Part shown: positions 33,659 to 43,228 of the stretch, piece after piece
Position numbering within the stretch: the first letter of the stretch is position 1
Layout of the letters: each line of letters starts with the position of its first letter
Source: Leifsonia sp. CL147
GTDB lineage: Bacteria > Actinomycetota > Actinomycetes > Actinomycetales > Microbacteriaceae
Length of the DNA: 64,000 bases
Assembly: GCF_900114565.1 (NCBI RefSeq)
Contig: NZ_FOTM01000009.1
Location: 84,366 to 148,365, forward strand
Direction of reading: 5' to 3'
Notes under the pieces: generated by a model
What the model was told of the DNA's origin: nothing
Databases searched by the model: none
Seen by the model: the letters and a program-made list of their open reading frames with translations, nothing else
Made by a program: the position numbers and the translations under genes

Positions 33659-35080
33659 ATGACTTCAGCGACACTCACGCACCTGGCCGCAGCAGCGGCA
33701 CCAGCGCCTGCGCCCCACCCCACCGGCTCCGAGGGCCAGCTCATCATCGCCGCCCTCGCGGGCATCGCCGTGATCGTGGTCCTCATCATCTGGCTCAAGC
33801 TCCATCCGTTCCTGTCCCTGCTGCTCGGCTCGCTCGTGGCCGGCCTCGCCGCGGGAATGGCGGCGGATGCGGCCGTCGGCAGCTTCATCACCGGCTTCGG
33901 CGCCACCATGGGCAGCGTCGGCATCCTCGTCGCCCTCGGGGCCATGTACGGCAAGCTGCTCGCCGACTCGGGCGGCGCCGACCGCATCGTCGACACGCTC
34001 GTCTCGCGCACCGGCGTGCGGTTCCTGCCCTGGACGATGGGCGCGGTCGGCGCGATCATCGGCCTGCCGATGTTCTTCGAGGTCGGGCTCGTGCTGCTCA
34101 TCCCCGTGATCATCCTGGTGACCCGCCGCTCCGGGCTACCGCTCATGCGCATCGCCCTCCCGGCGATCGCCGGTCTCTCGGCCATGCACGGCCTGGTGCC
34201 TCCGCACCCCGGCCCGCTGGTCGCCATCGCGGCGCTCGGCGCCAACCTCGGCCTCACCCTCGCCTTCGGCGTCCTCGTCGCCATCCCGACCATCGCCATC
34301 GCCGGTCCGTTGTTCAGCAACCTGGCCGCGAAGTGGGTACCGGCCGGTGTGCCCGACCTGTTCGTCCCGGACGAGGGGGAGGACGGCAGTCGCAAGCGTC
34401 CGTCCTTCGGGGCGGCGCTCTTCAGCATCCTGCTGCCCGTCGTACTGATGCTCGGCAAGGCCGTCGCCGACATCGCGTCGCCGACCGCCGCGCCGGCCTG
34501 GAAGGTCGTCCTCGACTTCGTCGGGACGCCGGTCATCGCGCTGACGGTCGCGGTGCTCGCCGGCATCCTGTTGCTCGGCCTGGGCGGTGGGATGGATCGC
34601 AAGGCCCTGCAGACCACGTTCGGCGCCTCCCTCCCGCCCATCGCGGGAATCCTCCTCATCGTCGGCGCGGGCGGCGGATTCAAGCAGGTGCTGGTCGACA
34701 CCGGTATCGGACAGGTCATCGCGGGCTGGGCGACGGGGGCCAGCGGGATCCTCGTGCTGCTGCTCGCGTGGACGGTCGCCGCGCTCATCCGCGTGGCCAC
34801 CGGATCCGCCACCGTGGCGACGGTCACCGCGGCGGGCATCCTGCTGCCGCTGACGGCTCACCTCTCGACGCCGATGGTCTCGCTCATGGTGCTCGCCATC
34901 GGTGCGGGATCGGTCTTCCTCTCGCACGTCAACGACGCCGGGTTCTGGCTCGTGAAGGAGTATCTGGGGCTCACCATCCCGCAGACCCTGAAGAGCTGGA
35001 CAGTGCTCGAGTGCCTGGTGTCTCTCGTCGGACTGGCCGGAGTGCTGGTGCTGAGTCTCTTCGTCGGCGGTCTCGGGTGA
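33659..35080 (+). CDS. gntP: gluconate:H+ symporter
   Basis: 473-aa GntP-family permease with about 12-14 helices. Landmarks are GFGATMGSVGILVALGAMYG near residue 80, GLPMFFEVGLVLLIPV, MHGLVPPHPGPLVAI and the C-terminal SHVNDAGFW. It takes up gluconate, which the overlapping GntK phosphorylates. ATG at 33659. Its stop overlaps the gntK GTG (GTGA at 35077-35080). Confidence 0.95.
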   Translation: MTSATLTHLAAAAAPAPAPHPTGSEGQLIIAALAGIAVIVVLIIWLKLHPFLSLLLGSLVAGLAAGMAADAAVGSFITGFGATMGSVGILVALGAMYGKLLADSGGADRIVDTLVSRTGVRFLPWTMGAVGAIIGLPMFFEVGLVLLIPVIILVTRRSGLPLMRIALPAIAGLSAMHGLVPPHPGPLVAIAALGANLGLTLAFGVLVAIPTIAIAGPLFSNLAAKWVPAGVPDLFVPDEGEDGSRKRPSFGAALFSILLPVVLMLGKAVADIASPTAAPAWKVVLDFVGTPVIALTVAVLAGILLLGLGGGMDRKALQTTFGASLPPIAGILLIVGAGGGFKQVLVDTGIGQVIAGWATGASGILVLLLAWTVAALIRVATGSATVATVTAAGILLPLTAHLSTPMVSLMVLAIGAGSVFLSHVNDAGFWLVKEYLGLTIPQTLKSWTVLECLVSLVGLAGVLVLSLFVGGLG

Positions 35081-35592
35081 CCCGCGGGCGCGCGCTCGTC
35101 GTGATGGGCGTCGCGGGGTGCGGCAAGTCCACCGTCGCAGCCCTCCTCGCCGAACGACTCGGCTGGGAGCTGCTGGAGGGCGACGCCCTGCACCCGACGG
35201 CGAACGTCGAACGGATGCGGGCCGGCGTCCCGCTCACCGACGACGACCGCGCGCCCTGGCTGGCCGCCATCGCCTCCTGGATGGACGAACGCCTCACGGC
35301 GGGACGTTCGGTCGTGGTCGCGTGCTCCGCGCTGGCCCGGCGCTACCGGGACGTCCTGCGCCGCGACGAGGTGGTCTTCGTCCACCTGACCGGGAGTCCG
35401 GAACTCCTGGCCGGTCGCCTCGCGTCGCGGGAGCACCACTTCATGAAGGCGGGGATGCTGCGCTCGCAGCTCGCCACGCTGGAGCCGCCGGCCGCAGACG
35501 AACGCCACATCGCACTGACCATCGATGCGTCTCCGTCCGCGCTCGCCGACCGGGCCCTCTCGGCCCTGGGACTCTCCGCGCGAGCCGCCTGA
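35077..35592 (+). CDS. gntK: gluconokinase
   Basis: 171 aa, the usual size of GntK. P-loop MGVAGCGKSTVAALLAERLG at residues 10-29, EGDALHPTANVERMRAGVPL (the family's substrate motif) and FVHLTGSPELLAGRLASR. It makes 6-phosphogluconate for the pentose phosphate or Entner-Doudoroff route. GTG start overlaps the gntP stop by four bases, so the two are coupled. Confidence 0.96.
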   Translation: MTRGRALVVMGVAGCGKSTVAALLAERLGWELLEGDALHPTANVERMRAGVPLTDDDRAPWLAAIASWMDERLTAGRSVVVACSALARRYRDVLRRDEVVFVHLTGSPELLAGRLASREHHFMKAGMLRSQLATLEPPAADERHIALTIDASPSALADRALSALGLSARAA

Positions 35593-35608
35593 CGCATCCC
35601 GCGACGCG

Positions 35609-35666
35609 GTGACTTAGTCGGTTGACCCCTGACACGGCGTGCCGGCGGATCAACCGACGAAGTCAC
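35609..35666. repeat. palindrome G between gntK and xylB
   Basis: GTGACTTAGTCGGTTGA at 35609-35625 pairs with 35650-35666 (one mismatch). The 24-base loop contains TGACACGGCG, similar to the CGACACGCCG loop of the other palindromes. It lies between convergent genes. Confidence 0.85.
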
Positions 35667-35690
35667 CCGCGGGGGTGGGTGAGGACGAGG

Positions 35691-37205
35691 TCAGGGGCGA
35701 GCGAGCGCGTACTGGGCTCGGATGACCGGACGGGTGTCCACGGGGAGGGCGGCGGAGGTCTCGACCGTCCAGGCGGGGCGGGTGCCGGTGAGGGTCCAGG
35801 CGGCCTGGACAGCGGCGCCGTCGGCGACGTACTCGCCGGGCGCCGGCACCTCGACAGGCGCGTCGAAGACCTGCGCGGCGACGGTCGCCACGGCGGGGTT
35901 CTGGGCGGCGCCGCCGATGAGCAGGATGCGCCGCTCGCGCACCCCGGCCGAGCGCACGGCGTCGAGGCCGTCGGCGAGGCCGCACAGCATCCCTTCGATC
36001 GCGGCGCGTGCCAGGTTCGCGGGCGTCGTCGAGGCGAGGGTGAGGCCGTGGATGCTGGCCGTGGCGTCGGGCAGGTTGGGCGTTCGCTCGCCCTCGAAGT
36101 AGGGCACGAGCACGACACCGGCGGAGCCCGGATCCGCCGAGAGGGCGAGGGCGGACAGGCCGTCGTGATCGACGGAGAGGAGCTGGGCGATCGAGCCGAG
36201 CACGCGCGCCGCGTTGAGCGTCGCGATCAGGGGGAGGGAGGCGCCGGAGGCGTCGGCGAAACCCGCGACCGTTCCGGAGGCGTCGGCGATCGGCGCCTCG
36301 GTGACGGCGAACACGGTGCCGGAGGTGCCGACCGAGACCACCACGTCGCCGTCCGCGGCCCCGAGGCCGAGTGCGGCGCCGGCGTTGTCGCCGGCGCCGG
36401 GGCCGACGAGCACCCCCGACGGCGTACGCCCCGCCGCCTCCGCGGGGCCGAGCACCCGCGGGAGCACGACCGCATCGGCGTTCCGCGTCGAGGTGCTCGT
36501 CGTTGCATGGTCGTGCGGCGTGTCGCCTGCGACAACGAGCACCTCGGCGAGGGGATGCGCGTCGGCAGCGCCGATCGCTTCGCGTCCCGGGCGTCCGAGC
36601 GCGCGCTCGAACAGGTCGAGGTCGTACGCGTCCGTTCGCGCACCCCAGTAGGCGGTCCCGCTCGCGTCGGAGCGGTCGGTGGTCAGCGCCTCCAGATCGG
36701 GTCCCAGCTTGCTCTCGCCGGCCGGGCCGTATCCGAGCAGGCGCCAGGTCAGCCAGTCGTGCGGCAGCGCGACCGCGGCGACCCGCTCCGCGTTCGCGGG
36801 CTCCGCATCCCGCAGCCAGCGCAGCTTCGTGGCAGTGAAGGACGCGACGGGCACCACGCCGACGCGGGAGGCGTACTCGGCCGCGCCGACCTCCTCGATC
36901 AGGTCGCGGGCGGCCTGGGCCGAGCGGGTGTCGTTCCAGAGCAGGGCGTCGCGGATGATGCGGCCCTCCGCATCCAGCACCACCATCCCGTGCTGCTGGC
37001 CGGCGACCGAGATCGCGGCGACGTCGTCCAGTCCGCCGGCCGCCGCGAGAGCCTCCTGCAGCGCCGTCCACCAGGCCGCCGGGTCCACCTCCGTGCCTTC
37101 TGGATGCGCGGCGCGCCCCGAGCGCACCAGCGCACCGGTCTCGAGGTCGCGCACGACCACCTTGCAGCTCTGGGTCGAGGAGTCGACCCCGGCGACGAGT
37201 GTCAT
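35691..37205 (-). CDS. xylB: xylulokinase with an in-frame insert
   Basis: 504-aa FGGY kinase that phosphorylates D-xylulose after XylA. The N-terminal ATP/sugar motif is [25 protein letters not shown] and LWNDTRS bind sugar; the catalytic Asp is in [15 protein letters not shown] at about residue 273; [10 protein letters not shown] binds phosphate. It is somewhat longer than E. coli XylB (484). Residues about 221-245 ([20 protein letters not shown] and on) are encoded by a 58-bp palindrome (36489-36546) and look inserted between the two kinase lobes. Same strand as xylA, 111 bases after it. Confidence 0.93.
   Translation of the reverse strand: MTLVAGVDSSTQSCKVVVRDLETGALVRSGRAAHPEGTEVDPAAWWTALQEALAAAGGLDDVAAISVAGQQHGMVVLDAEGRIIRDALLWNDTRSAQAARDLIEEVGAAEYASRVGVVPVASFTATKLRWLRDAEPANAERVAAVALPHDWLTWRLLGYGPAGESKLGPDLEALTTDRSDASGTAYWGARTDAYDLDLFERALGRPGREAIGAADAHPLAEVLVVAGDTPHDHATTSTSTRNADAVVLPRVLGPAEAAGRTPSGVLVGPGAGDNAGAALGLGAADGDVVVSVGTSGTVFAVTEAPIADASGTVAGFADASGASLPLIATLNAARVLGSIAQLLSVDHDGLSALALSADPGSAGVVLVPYFEGERTPNLPDATASIHGLTLASTTPANLARAAIEGMLCGLADGLDAVRSAGVRERRILLIGGAAQNPAVATVAAQVFDAPVEVPAPGEYVADGAAVQAAWTLTGTRPAWTVETSAALPVDTRPVIRAQYALARP
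36489..36546. repeat. palindrome F inside xylB (family 2)
   Basis: CGAGGTGCTCGTCGTTGCA at 36489-36507 pairs with 36528-36546 (two mismatches); 20-base loop. On the minus strand the loop holds GGCGACACGCCG. Arms match those of palindrome E at 37222-37281. It lies wholly inside the xylB coding sequence and keeps the frame. Confidence 0.9.
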
Positions 37206-37221
37206 GTCGTTCCTTGTTCAG

Positions 37222-37281
37222 CCGAAGTGCTCGTTGTTGCAGCCGACACGCGGGTCAGGCCTGCAACAACGAGCACTTCGG
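37222..37281. repeat. palindrome E between xylA and xylB (family 2)
   Basis: Perfect 21-bp arms, 37222-37242 (CCGAAGTGCTCGTTGTTGCA) and 37261-37281; loop CCGACACGCGGGTCAGGC. It sits in the gap of the xylA-xylB operon, where it may trim or dampen xylB expression. Confidence 0.95.
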
Positions 37282-37316
37282 GGAGAGGGGAGAGGGGCGG
37301 GGAGGGGCGGGAGGGG

Positions 37317-38507
37317 TCAGCGGGCGCCGAGGAGGTGCTCGAGCGCGAGCTGCTGCAGGCGGACGAAACCGAAGCCCTTGCCGCCGAAGTACACGCTCGG
37401 GTCGAAGTCCTCGTACGCGCTGCCGTCGGCGAGCAGGTCGTCGTACGACTCGCCCTCGCCGAGGGTCGGACGCGACAGCTCGAGCACGCGGGACGCCTCC
37501 AGCTGCTCCTGCACCTCGGGGTCCGCGCGGAACGCCTTCGCCCGCTCCTTCAGCAGCAGGTAGGTGCGCATGTTGGCCGCGGCCGACTCCCACACCCCGG
37601 TGATGTCCTCGGTGCGGGACGGCTTGTAGTCGAAGTGGCGCGGTCCGTTGTAAGCCGGGCCGCCGTCGGGGCCGCCGTTCTCGAGCAGGTCGACGAGAGC
37701 GAATGCGTTCTGCAGGTCGCCGTGACCGAAGACCAGGTCCTGGTCGTACTTGATGCCGCGCTGGCCGTTGAGGTCGATGTGGAAGAGCTTGTCGTGGTAG
37801 AGCGCCTGCGCGATGCCGGCGGCGAAGTTGAGCCCGGCCATCTGCTCGTGCCCGACCTCCGGGTTGAGCCCGACCAGCTCGGGCCGCTCCAGCGACGAGA
37901 TGAAGGCGAGAGCGTGCCCGACGGTCGGCAGCAGGATGTCGCCGCGCGGTTCGTTCGGCTTCGGCTCGATGGCGAAGCGGATGTCGTAGCCCTTGTCGGT
38001 GACGTAGTCGCCGAGCAGGTTGACGGCCTCGCGGTAGCGCTCGAGGGCGGCGCGGATGTCTTTGGCGGCGTCGTACTCTGCGCCCTCGCGGCCGCCCCAC
38101 ATGACGAAGGTCTTGGCGCCGAGCTCGGCGGCGAGGTCGAGGTTGCGGAGCACCTTGCGCAGCGCGAAGCGACGGACGGCACGGTCGTTGGAGGTGAAGC
38201 CGCCGTCCTTGAAGACGGGAGCGCTGAACAGGTTGGTGGTCACCATCGGGATGATGATGCCGGTGTCGGCGAGGGCCTGCTTCAGGCGGTCGATCTGCTT
38301 CTGACGCTCGGCGTCGGTCGAGCCGAAGGCGAACAGGTCGTCGTCGTGGAAGGTGAGGCCGTAGGCGCCGAGCTCGTCGAGCTTGTGCACGGCTTCGACC
38401 ACGTCGAGCTGCGGGCGGGTCGGCCCGCCGAACGGGTCGGCGCCGTTGTAGCCGATGGTCCACAGACCGAAGGAGAACTTGTCGGCGCGGGTGGGGGTGA
38501 GGCTCAT
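37317..38507 (-). CDS. xylA: xylose isomerase
   Basis: 396 aa, the class I actinobacterial length. [17 protein letters not shown] at the start; the catalytic His/Asp pair is in [12 protein letters not shown]; metal ligands lie in [25 protein letters not shown] and [10 protein letters not shown]. It converts xylose (and glucose) to the ketose for XylB. GGAACCTCC-type purine site (AAGGAACC) precedes the ATG at 38507. Promoter and a XylR-like operator lie at 38532-38554. Confidence 0.98.
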   Translation of the reverse strand: MSLTPTRADKFSFGLWTIGYNGADPFGGPTRPQLDVVEAVHKLDELGAYGLTFHDDDLFAFGSTDAERQKQIDRLKQALADTGIIIPMVTTNLFSAPVFKDGGFTSNDRAVRRFALRKVLRNLDLAAELGAKTFVMWGGREGAEYDAAKDIRAALERYREAVNLLGDYVTDKGYDIRFAIEPKPNEPRGDILLPTVGHALAFISSLERPELVGLNPEVGHEQMAGLNFAAGIAQALYHDKLFHIDLNGQRGIKYDQDLVFGHGDLQNAFALVDLLENGGPDGGPAYNGPRHFDYKPSRTEDITGVWESAAANMRTYLLLKERAKAFRADPEVQEQLEASRVLELSRPTLGEGESYDDLLADGSAYEDFDPSVYFGGKGFGFVRLQQLALEHLLGAR

Positions 38508-38531
38508 GGAGGTTCCTTCAACGTCATCGGT

Positions 38532-38554
38532 GATTTGTTGTGTGAATAAACTTA
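38532..38554 (-). promoter_or_regulatory. xylA promoter region with XylR-like operator
   Basis: On the minus strand a -10-like TAAGTT (38554-38549) is followed by GTTTATTCACACAACAAATC (38551-38532), an imperfect inverted repeat GTTTATT/AACAAAT of the ROK/XylR kind. A related GTTTAT...CAACAAAT sequence lies at the promoter of the xyloside operon (55489-55514). TTTCGG lies 17 bases upstream of TAAGTT. Confidence 0.45.
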
Positions 38555-38602
38555 TCAGGCGAGGGGCGTGACCGAAAGACCCTGTGCGGATATCGTGACC
38601 TC

Positions 38603-39634
38603 ATGCCGGACGAAACATTTCCCACGCTGAGTAGACCGACTCTCGAGAGCATCGCCCGGGAGGCCTCCGTGTCGATGTCCACGGTGTCCAAGGTGCTCAA
38701 CGGCCGGCCGGGCGTCTCCGCCCGGACCCGGGGCGTCGTCGAGGAGCTCCTCTTCCGTTCGGGCTACGCTCGCCGAGGCTCGGAGAGCGAGCCGGGATCG
38801 CTCGTGGAGCTCGTCATCGAGTCTCTGGCGAGCGAGTGGGCGCTGCAGATCATCCGCGGTGTCGAGCGGGTCGCGAGGGAGGCCGGTATGACGCTGGCGC
38901 TCACCACGAGAGGCTACCGCCACGCACCGGACCAGGAGTGGATCGCCGGGGTCCTGAAGCGCAAACCGATCGCCGTCGTGCTCGTGTTCTCCGATCTCTC
39001 CGCCGAGCACCGACAGCAGCTCCACACCCGCAACATCCCCTTCGTCGTGGTGGATCCGGCCGGCGACCCCGCACCCGACGTGCCGGCGATCGGAGCGACG
39101 AACTGGTCGGGCGGTGTCGCCGCCACCAGGCACCTGGTCGAGCTGGGGCACCGCAGGATCGGCGTGATCTCGGGGCCGGACGACCTGATGTGCTCGCGAG
39201 CCAGGGTGGCCGGCTATCGTTCGGCGCTCGACGAGGCGGGCATTCCGATCGACCCCCAGCTGTTCGGCGGCGGCGAGTTCACCCAGGAGGACGGAGAACG
39301 CGAAGCGCTGCGTCTGCTGAGCCGGCCGAACCCGCCGACGGCGATCTTCGCCGGCAACGACATGCAGGCGCTCGGGGTGTATGACGCGGCTCGCCGGCTG
39401 GGACTCAGCATCCCGGACGAACTGTCGGTGGTGGGCTTCGACGACATTCCTCCGGCGCGCTGGGCCGGCCCTCCGCTCACGACCGTGCGGCAGCCGCTGG
39501 TCGAAATGGCGGAGGAGGCGACGCGGCTGGCATTGAGGATGCGCGTTGAGACCGTCGAGAGCGTTCGGCTCGATCTCGCGACTTCTCTCGTGATCCGTCG
39601 CTCGACCTCCGAGCCGCTCCTCCCGCCGGATTGA
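38603..39634 (+). CDS. LacI-family regulator
   Basis: 343 aa. HTH at about residues 12-34 (LESIAREASVSMSTVSKVLN). Ligand domain with FAGNDMQALGVYDAARRLG and VVGFDDIPPARWAGPPLTTV. TATCGT ends six bases before ATG 38603, so a leaderless mRNA is likely. Followed 89 bases later by the ABC/dehydrogenase operon, which it probably controls through the inverted repeat at 39642-39662. Divergent from xylA. Confidence 0.92.
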   Translation: MPDETFPTLSRPTLESIAREASVSMSTVSKVLNGRPGVSARTRGVVEELLFRSGYARRGSESEPGSLVELVIESLASEWALQIIRGVERVAREAGMTLALTTRGYRHAPDQEWIAGVLKRKPIAVVLVFSDLSAEHRQQLHTRNIPFVVVDPAGDPAPDVPAIGATNWSGGVAATRHLVELGHRRIGVISGPDDLMCSRARVAGYRSALDEAGIPIDPQLFGGGEFTQEDGEREALRLLSRPNPPTAIFAGNDMQALGVYDAARRLGLSIPDELSVVGFDDIPPARWAGPPLTTVRQPLVEMAEEATRLALRMRVETVESVRLDLATSLVIRRSTSEPLLPPD

Positions 39635-39641
39635 CGAAAAC

Positions 39642-39662
39642 TTTCCAATATCGGCCTGGAAA
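39642..39662. promoter_or_regulatory. predicted LacI-family operator
   Basis: TTTCCA at 39642-39647 and TGGAAA at 39657-39662 are inverted around nine bases with a central CG-containing core. It lies between the regulator and the first operon gene. Confidence 0.5.
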
Positions 39663-39723
39663 CTTGTGTGGGCTTTCGCGACAGCGTTACCGTCTGACGG
39701 CACGCAGCGCGAAGGAGCCCCAC

Positions 39724-40917
39724 ATGATCCGCACGACCGAACCGACCCTCGGGGTCGCCCTGGTGGGCTACGGATTCATGGGAGCAGCGCATTCGCAGGG
39801 GTGGCGCGTCGCTCCTCGGTTCTTCGAACTCGGTGCGCAGCCGATCATGCACACGATCGTCGGCCGCGATGCCGCACGGGTGGAGGATGCGCGGGCCAAG
39901 CTCGGCTGGCGGGACGCCCAGACCGACTGGCGCCGGGTGATCGACGATCCGGAGATCGACATCGTCGACATCTGCTCGCCGGGCGACTCCCATGCCGAGA
40001 TCGCGATCGCAGCCCTCGAGGCGGGCAAACACGTGCTCTGCGAGAAGCCGCTGGCCAACTCGGTCGAGGAGGCGGAACGGATGGTCGTGGCCGCTCGGCG
40101 CGCCTCCGAGGCCGGCGTGCGTTCGATGGTCGGTTTCAGCTACCGGCGGGTTCCCGCGATCGCTTTCGCCCGCCGACTCGTTCAGGAGGGCCGGCTCGGC
40201 GAGATCCGTCAGGTCCGCGCCCTGTATCTGCAGGATTGGCTCACCGACGAGAACGGCCCGATGACCTGGCGTCTCGACAAGGCGCGGGCCGGCTCCGGCT
40301 CGCTCGGCGACATCGGCGCCCACGCGATCGATCTCGTCGAGCACCTCACCGGGTCCCGGCTGCAGAGCGTCACCGGCACCCTCGAGACCTTCGTCCATGA
40401 GCGCCCGCTGCTCGGCGAGGGGGTCGGACTCTCGGGCACGGCGTCGGAGGAGCGCGGCCAGGTCACCGTCGACGACGCGGCCTGGTTCACGGCGCGACTG
40501 ACCGGTGGCCACGCCGACCGCGCGATCGGTGCGTTCGAGGCCACCCGGTATGCCACCGGCCGCAAGAACGCGCTCCGTCTGGAACTGAGTGGATCCCGTG
40601 GTGCGATCGCCTTCGATCTCGAATCGATGAACGAACTGCAGTTCTACGACGCCACAGCCCCTGCGGGCGAGCAGGGCTTCACGCGCATCCTCGTGACCGA
40701 GCCCGAGCATCCGTACATGGCCAACTGGTGGCCTACCGGACACGCCATCGGCTATGAGCATGCCTTCTCGCACGAGATCAAGGACTTCGTCGACGCCGTC
40801 ACCGGCGGGGTCGACCCCGAGCCGTCATTCGCCGACGGTCTGCACGTTCAACGCGTGCTGGCCGCCGTCGAGCGGAGTGCTGCCACCGGCAGTGCCTGGA
40901 CGGCGACCGAGAACTGA
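39724..40917 (+). CDS. Gfo/Idh/MocA-family oxidoreductase
   Basis: 397 aa. The N-terminal Rossmann domain has VALVGYGFMGAAHSQGW (about 10-26) and ICSPGDSHAEIAIAALEAGK followed by the family's EKP motif (CEKPLANS). The C-terminal catalytic domain has SLGDIGAHAIDLVEHLTG with the typical D-x3-H. An NAD(P)-dependent sugar or inositol dehydrogenase. AAGGAG precedes the ATG. It leads an operon with an ABC importer, a ThuA-like protein and a second member of the same family. Confidence 0.92.
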   Translation: MIRTTEPTLGVALVGYGFMGAAHSQGWRVAPRFFELGAQPIMHTIVGRDAARVEDARAKLGWRDAQTDWRRVIDDPEIDIVDICSPGDSHAEIAIAALEAGKHVLCEKPLANSVEEAERMVVAARRASEAGVRSMVGFSYRRVPAIAFARRLVQEGRLGEIRQVRALYLQDWLTDENGPMTWRLDKARAGSGSLGDIGAHAIDLVEHLTGSRLQSVTGTLETFVHERPLLGEGVGLSGTASEERGQVTVDDAAWFTARLTGGHADRAIGAFEATRYATGRKNALRLELSGSRGAIAFDLESMNELQFYDATAPAGEQGFTRILVTEPEHPYMANWWPTGHAIGYEHAFSHEIKDFVDAVTGGVDPEPSFADGLHVQRVLAAVERSAATGSAWTATEN

Positions 40918-40968
40918 CGCCGCCGTCAGCACCTCGAACTGCACCATCCGAATCAAGGAGAGAACGCA

Positions 40969-42288
40969 ATGATGCTTCGCAAACCTTCCGGCCGGCGCTC
41001 CCTTCGCGCCGCCGCTGTCGCCGCCGGCGTCGCCGCCGTGCTCGTGGGCGTCACCGCCTGCTCGAACGGCCCGAGCGGTTCGGGCGGGAGCGACCGGGCG
41101 ACCCTCTGGGGCCTCACCGGCACCGATCAGGACACTGTTCTCGGCCCCTCGCTGAAGGACTGGAACCCGGCGAATCCGAAGGACCAGATCACAGGCACCT
41201 TCTTCCAGAACGACGCCTACAAGACCAAGATCCGCACGGCGGTCGGAGCGGGATCCGCGCCCACCATCATCTACAGCTGGGCCGGCGGCACGCTGAACTC
41301 CTATGTCAAGGCGGGCAAGGTCGTCGACCTCACCAGCCAGACCGCGAGCGCCAAGGGCAAGTTCCTCGACTCGGTCTGGGGCCAGGGCGTCGTCGACGGC
41401 AAGACCTACGCTGTGCCGATGAACGCGACCACGCCGATCATGTTCTATTACAACAAGGACGTTCTTGCGAAGGCGCACGTGGAGGCGCCCAAGACCTGGG
41501 ACGACATCCTCGCGGCCATCCCGAAGCTGAAAGCAGCCGGTGTCGCGCCGTTCTCGCTCGCCGGTGCGTCGAAGTGGCCCTCGCTCATGTGGGAGGAGTA
41601 TCTCGTCGACCGCGTCGCCGGTCCCGGGGCGTTCAACAAGGTCATGGCGGGTGAGAAGGGGGCGTGGAGCGACCCGGGCATCATCAAGGCCAACACCATG
41701 ATCCAGCAGTTGGTGGATGCGGGAGCCTTCGTCGACGGCTTCGCCTCCGTCACCGCGGACTCGAACGCCGACGTGGCGCTGCTCTATACGGGCAAAGCCG
41801 CCATGATGCTGCAGGGCGCGTGGGTCATGACGACCTTCAAGCAGCAGGCGGCCGACTTCGCCGCGAGCGGCCTCGGCTACACGACATTTCCCGCGGTGTC
41901 CGGCGGCAAGGGTGACCCGTCGGACATCGTCGGCAATCCGTCCGGCTACTTCTCCGTTTCCTCGGCGGCGAGCAAGGCGCAGCAGGCCAGTGCCATCAAG
42001 TACCTCACCGACGGCGTCTTCGACAAGGGCTACGTCGACCGGATGGTGAAGACCGGACAAGTGCCGCCGATCCAGGGCATCGACAGCCAGATCTCCGCAT
42101 CGGGCGGCGACTTCGGCTCGAAGGTCTACAGCCTCACGAAGAACGCGAAGAACTTCCAGATGTCGTGGGACCAGGCGCTGCCGCCGGCGCAGGCGACCGC
42201 GCTGCTGACCAACCTCGACCAGCTGTTCAACAAGCAGATCACGCCGAAGCAGTTCTCCGACAACATGAACCAGACGATCGGTCAGTAG
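40969..42288 (+). CDS. sugar ABC transporter substrate-binding lipoprotein
   Basis: 439 aa. Signal peptide with a basic start (MMLRKPSGRRSLR), hydrophobic core and lipobox VTAC at about residues 28-31, then a Gly/Ser linker. Cluster B extracellular solute-binding fold, e.g. TPIMFYYNKDVLAKAHV and MMLQGAWVMTTF. GGAGAG site before the ATG. Its sugar is unknown; the operon's dehydrogenases suggest a glycoside or polyol. Confidence 0.93.
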   Translation: MMLRKPSGRRSLRAAAVAAGVAAVLVGVTACSNGPSGSGGSDRATLWGLTGTDQDTVLGPSLKDWNPANPKDQITGTFFQNDAYKTKIRTAVGAGSAPTIIYSWAGGTLNSYVKAGKVVDLTSQTASAKGKFLDSVWGQGVVDGKTYAVPMNATTPIMFYYNKDVLAKAHVEAPKTWDDILAAIPKLKAAGVAPFSLAGASKWPSLMWEEYLVDRVAGPGAFNKVMAGEKGAWSDPGIIKANTMIQQLVDAGAFVDGFASVTADSNADVALLYTGKAAMMLQGAWVMTTFKQQAADFAASGLGYTTFPAVSGGKGDPSDIVGNPSGYFSVSSAASKAQQASAIKYLTDGVFDKGYVDRMVKTGQVPPIQGIDSQISASGGDFGSKVYSLTKNAKNFQMSWDQALPPAQATALLTNLDQLFNKQITPKQFSDNMNQTIGQ

Positions 42289-42295
42289 AGACCTC

Positions 42296-43228
42296 ATGAC
42301 CCAGACAGCTGTGTCCGTCGGGCCCGCCCGCCGGGCCGGACGTACGGCGGGCGACCGCCGGCGCTCCGGCCCCGGCGGCTGGATGGTGCTGCCCGCCCTG
42401 CTCTTCTTCGTCGTGTTCGCGATCGTGCCGCTGATCGTCGCCCTCTCCCTGAGTTTCACGCAGTGGGATGCGATCAGCGACCCGGTCTGGGTCGGGTTCG
42501 CCAACTGGACGAGCGTGCTCGCCGATCCGGTCACGATCAACGCTCTGGTGCTCACCCTCAAGGTGATCGCCATCTCGTGGATCGTGCAGACGCCCATCAG
42601 CCTGCTGCTCGGGACCTGGACCGCCGGACGACAGCGCAGCCGGGCTGTCCTCGGCGCGATCTTCTTCCTGCCGCTGATCCTCTCGTCGGCAGCGGTCGCC
42701 ATCGCGTTCAAGGCGATTCTCGACCCGAACTTCGGGCTGTCGGCGTCTCTCGGAATCCCCTTCCTCAAACAGGACTGGCTGGGCAATCAACAGCTCATCC
42801 TCTACGTGGTGATCTTCATCATCGCGTGGCAGTTCGTGCCGTTCCACACGCTGCTGTATCAAGGCGGTGTGCGGCAGATCCCGGCCTCGCTGTACGAGGC
42901 GGCCGAGATCGACGGCGCCGGCCGCGTCAAGCAGTTCTTCAATATCACCCTGCCGCAGCTCCGCTACACGATCGTCACGTCGTCGACGCTGATGATCGTC
43001 GGGTCCCTGACCTATTTCGACGTGATCTTCGTGCTCACGGGCGGTGTGCCGAGCTCCGGGATCCGCATCCTGCCGATCCTGATGTACGTCACCGGGTTCT
43101 CGGCCAGCCAGTTCGGTCAGGCGAGTGTGATGGCCATGATCCTGGTGATCATCGGCTTGGCGATCGCCCTGCTGCTGACCAAGCTCAGCGGTTTCACCAG
43201 GATGACCAGCCAGCAGGAGGGCCTCTGA
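42296..43228 (+). CDS. sugar ABC transporter permease (MalF type)
   Basis: 310-aa CUT1 permease with six helices from about residue 26. EAA loop: YEAAEIDGAGRVKQFFNITLP near 197-217. It starts eight bases after the binding-protein stop and overlaps the next permease by one base (TGATG at 43226-43230). Confidence 0.93.
   Translation: MTQTAVSVGPARRAGRTAGDRRRSGPGGWMVLPALLFFVVFAIVPLIVALSLSFTQWDAISDPVWVGFANWTSVLADPVTINALVLTLKVIAISWIVQTPISLLLGTWTAGRQRSRAVLGAIFFLPLILSSAAVAIAFKAILDPNFGLSASLGIPFLKQDWLGNQQLILYVVIFIIAWQFVPFHTLLYQGGVRQIPASLYEAAEIDGAGRVKQFFNITLPQLRYTIVTSSTLMIVGSLTYFDVIFVLTGGVPSSGIRILPILMYVTGFSASQFGQASVMAMILVIIGLAIALLLTKLSGFTRMTSQQEGL

Noticed and set aside
35622..38549. 975-codon plus-strand frame over xylB and xylA
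   Set aside because: Shadow frame opposite two certain enzymes; no domain recognisable.
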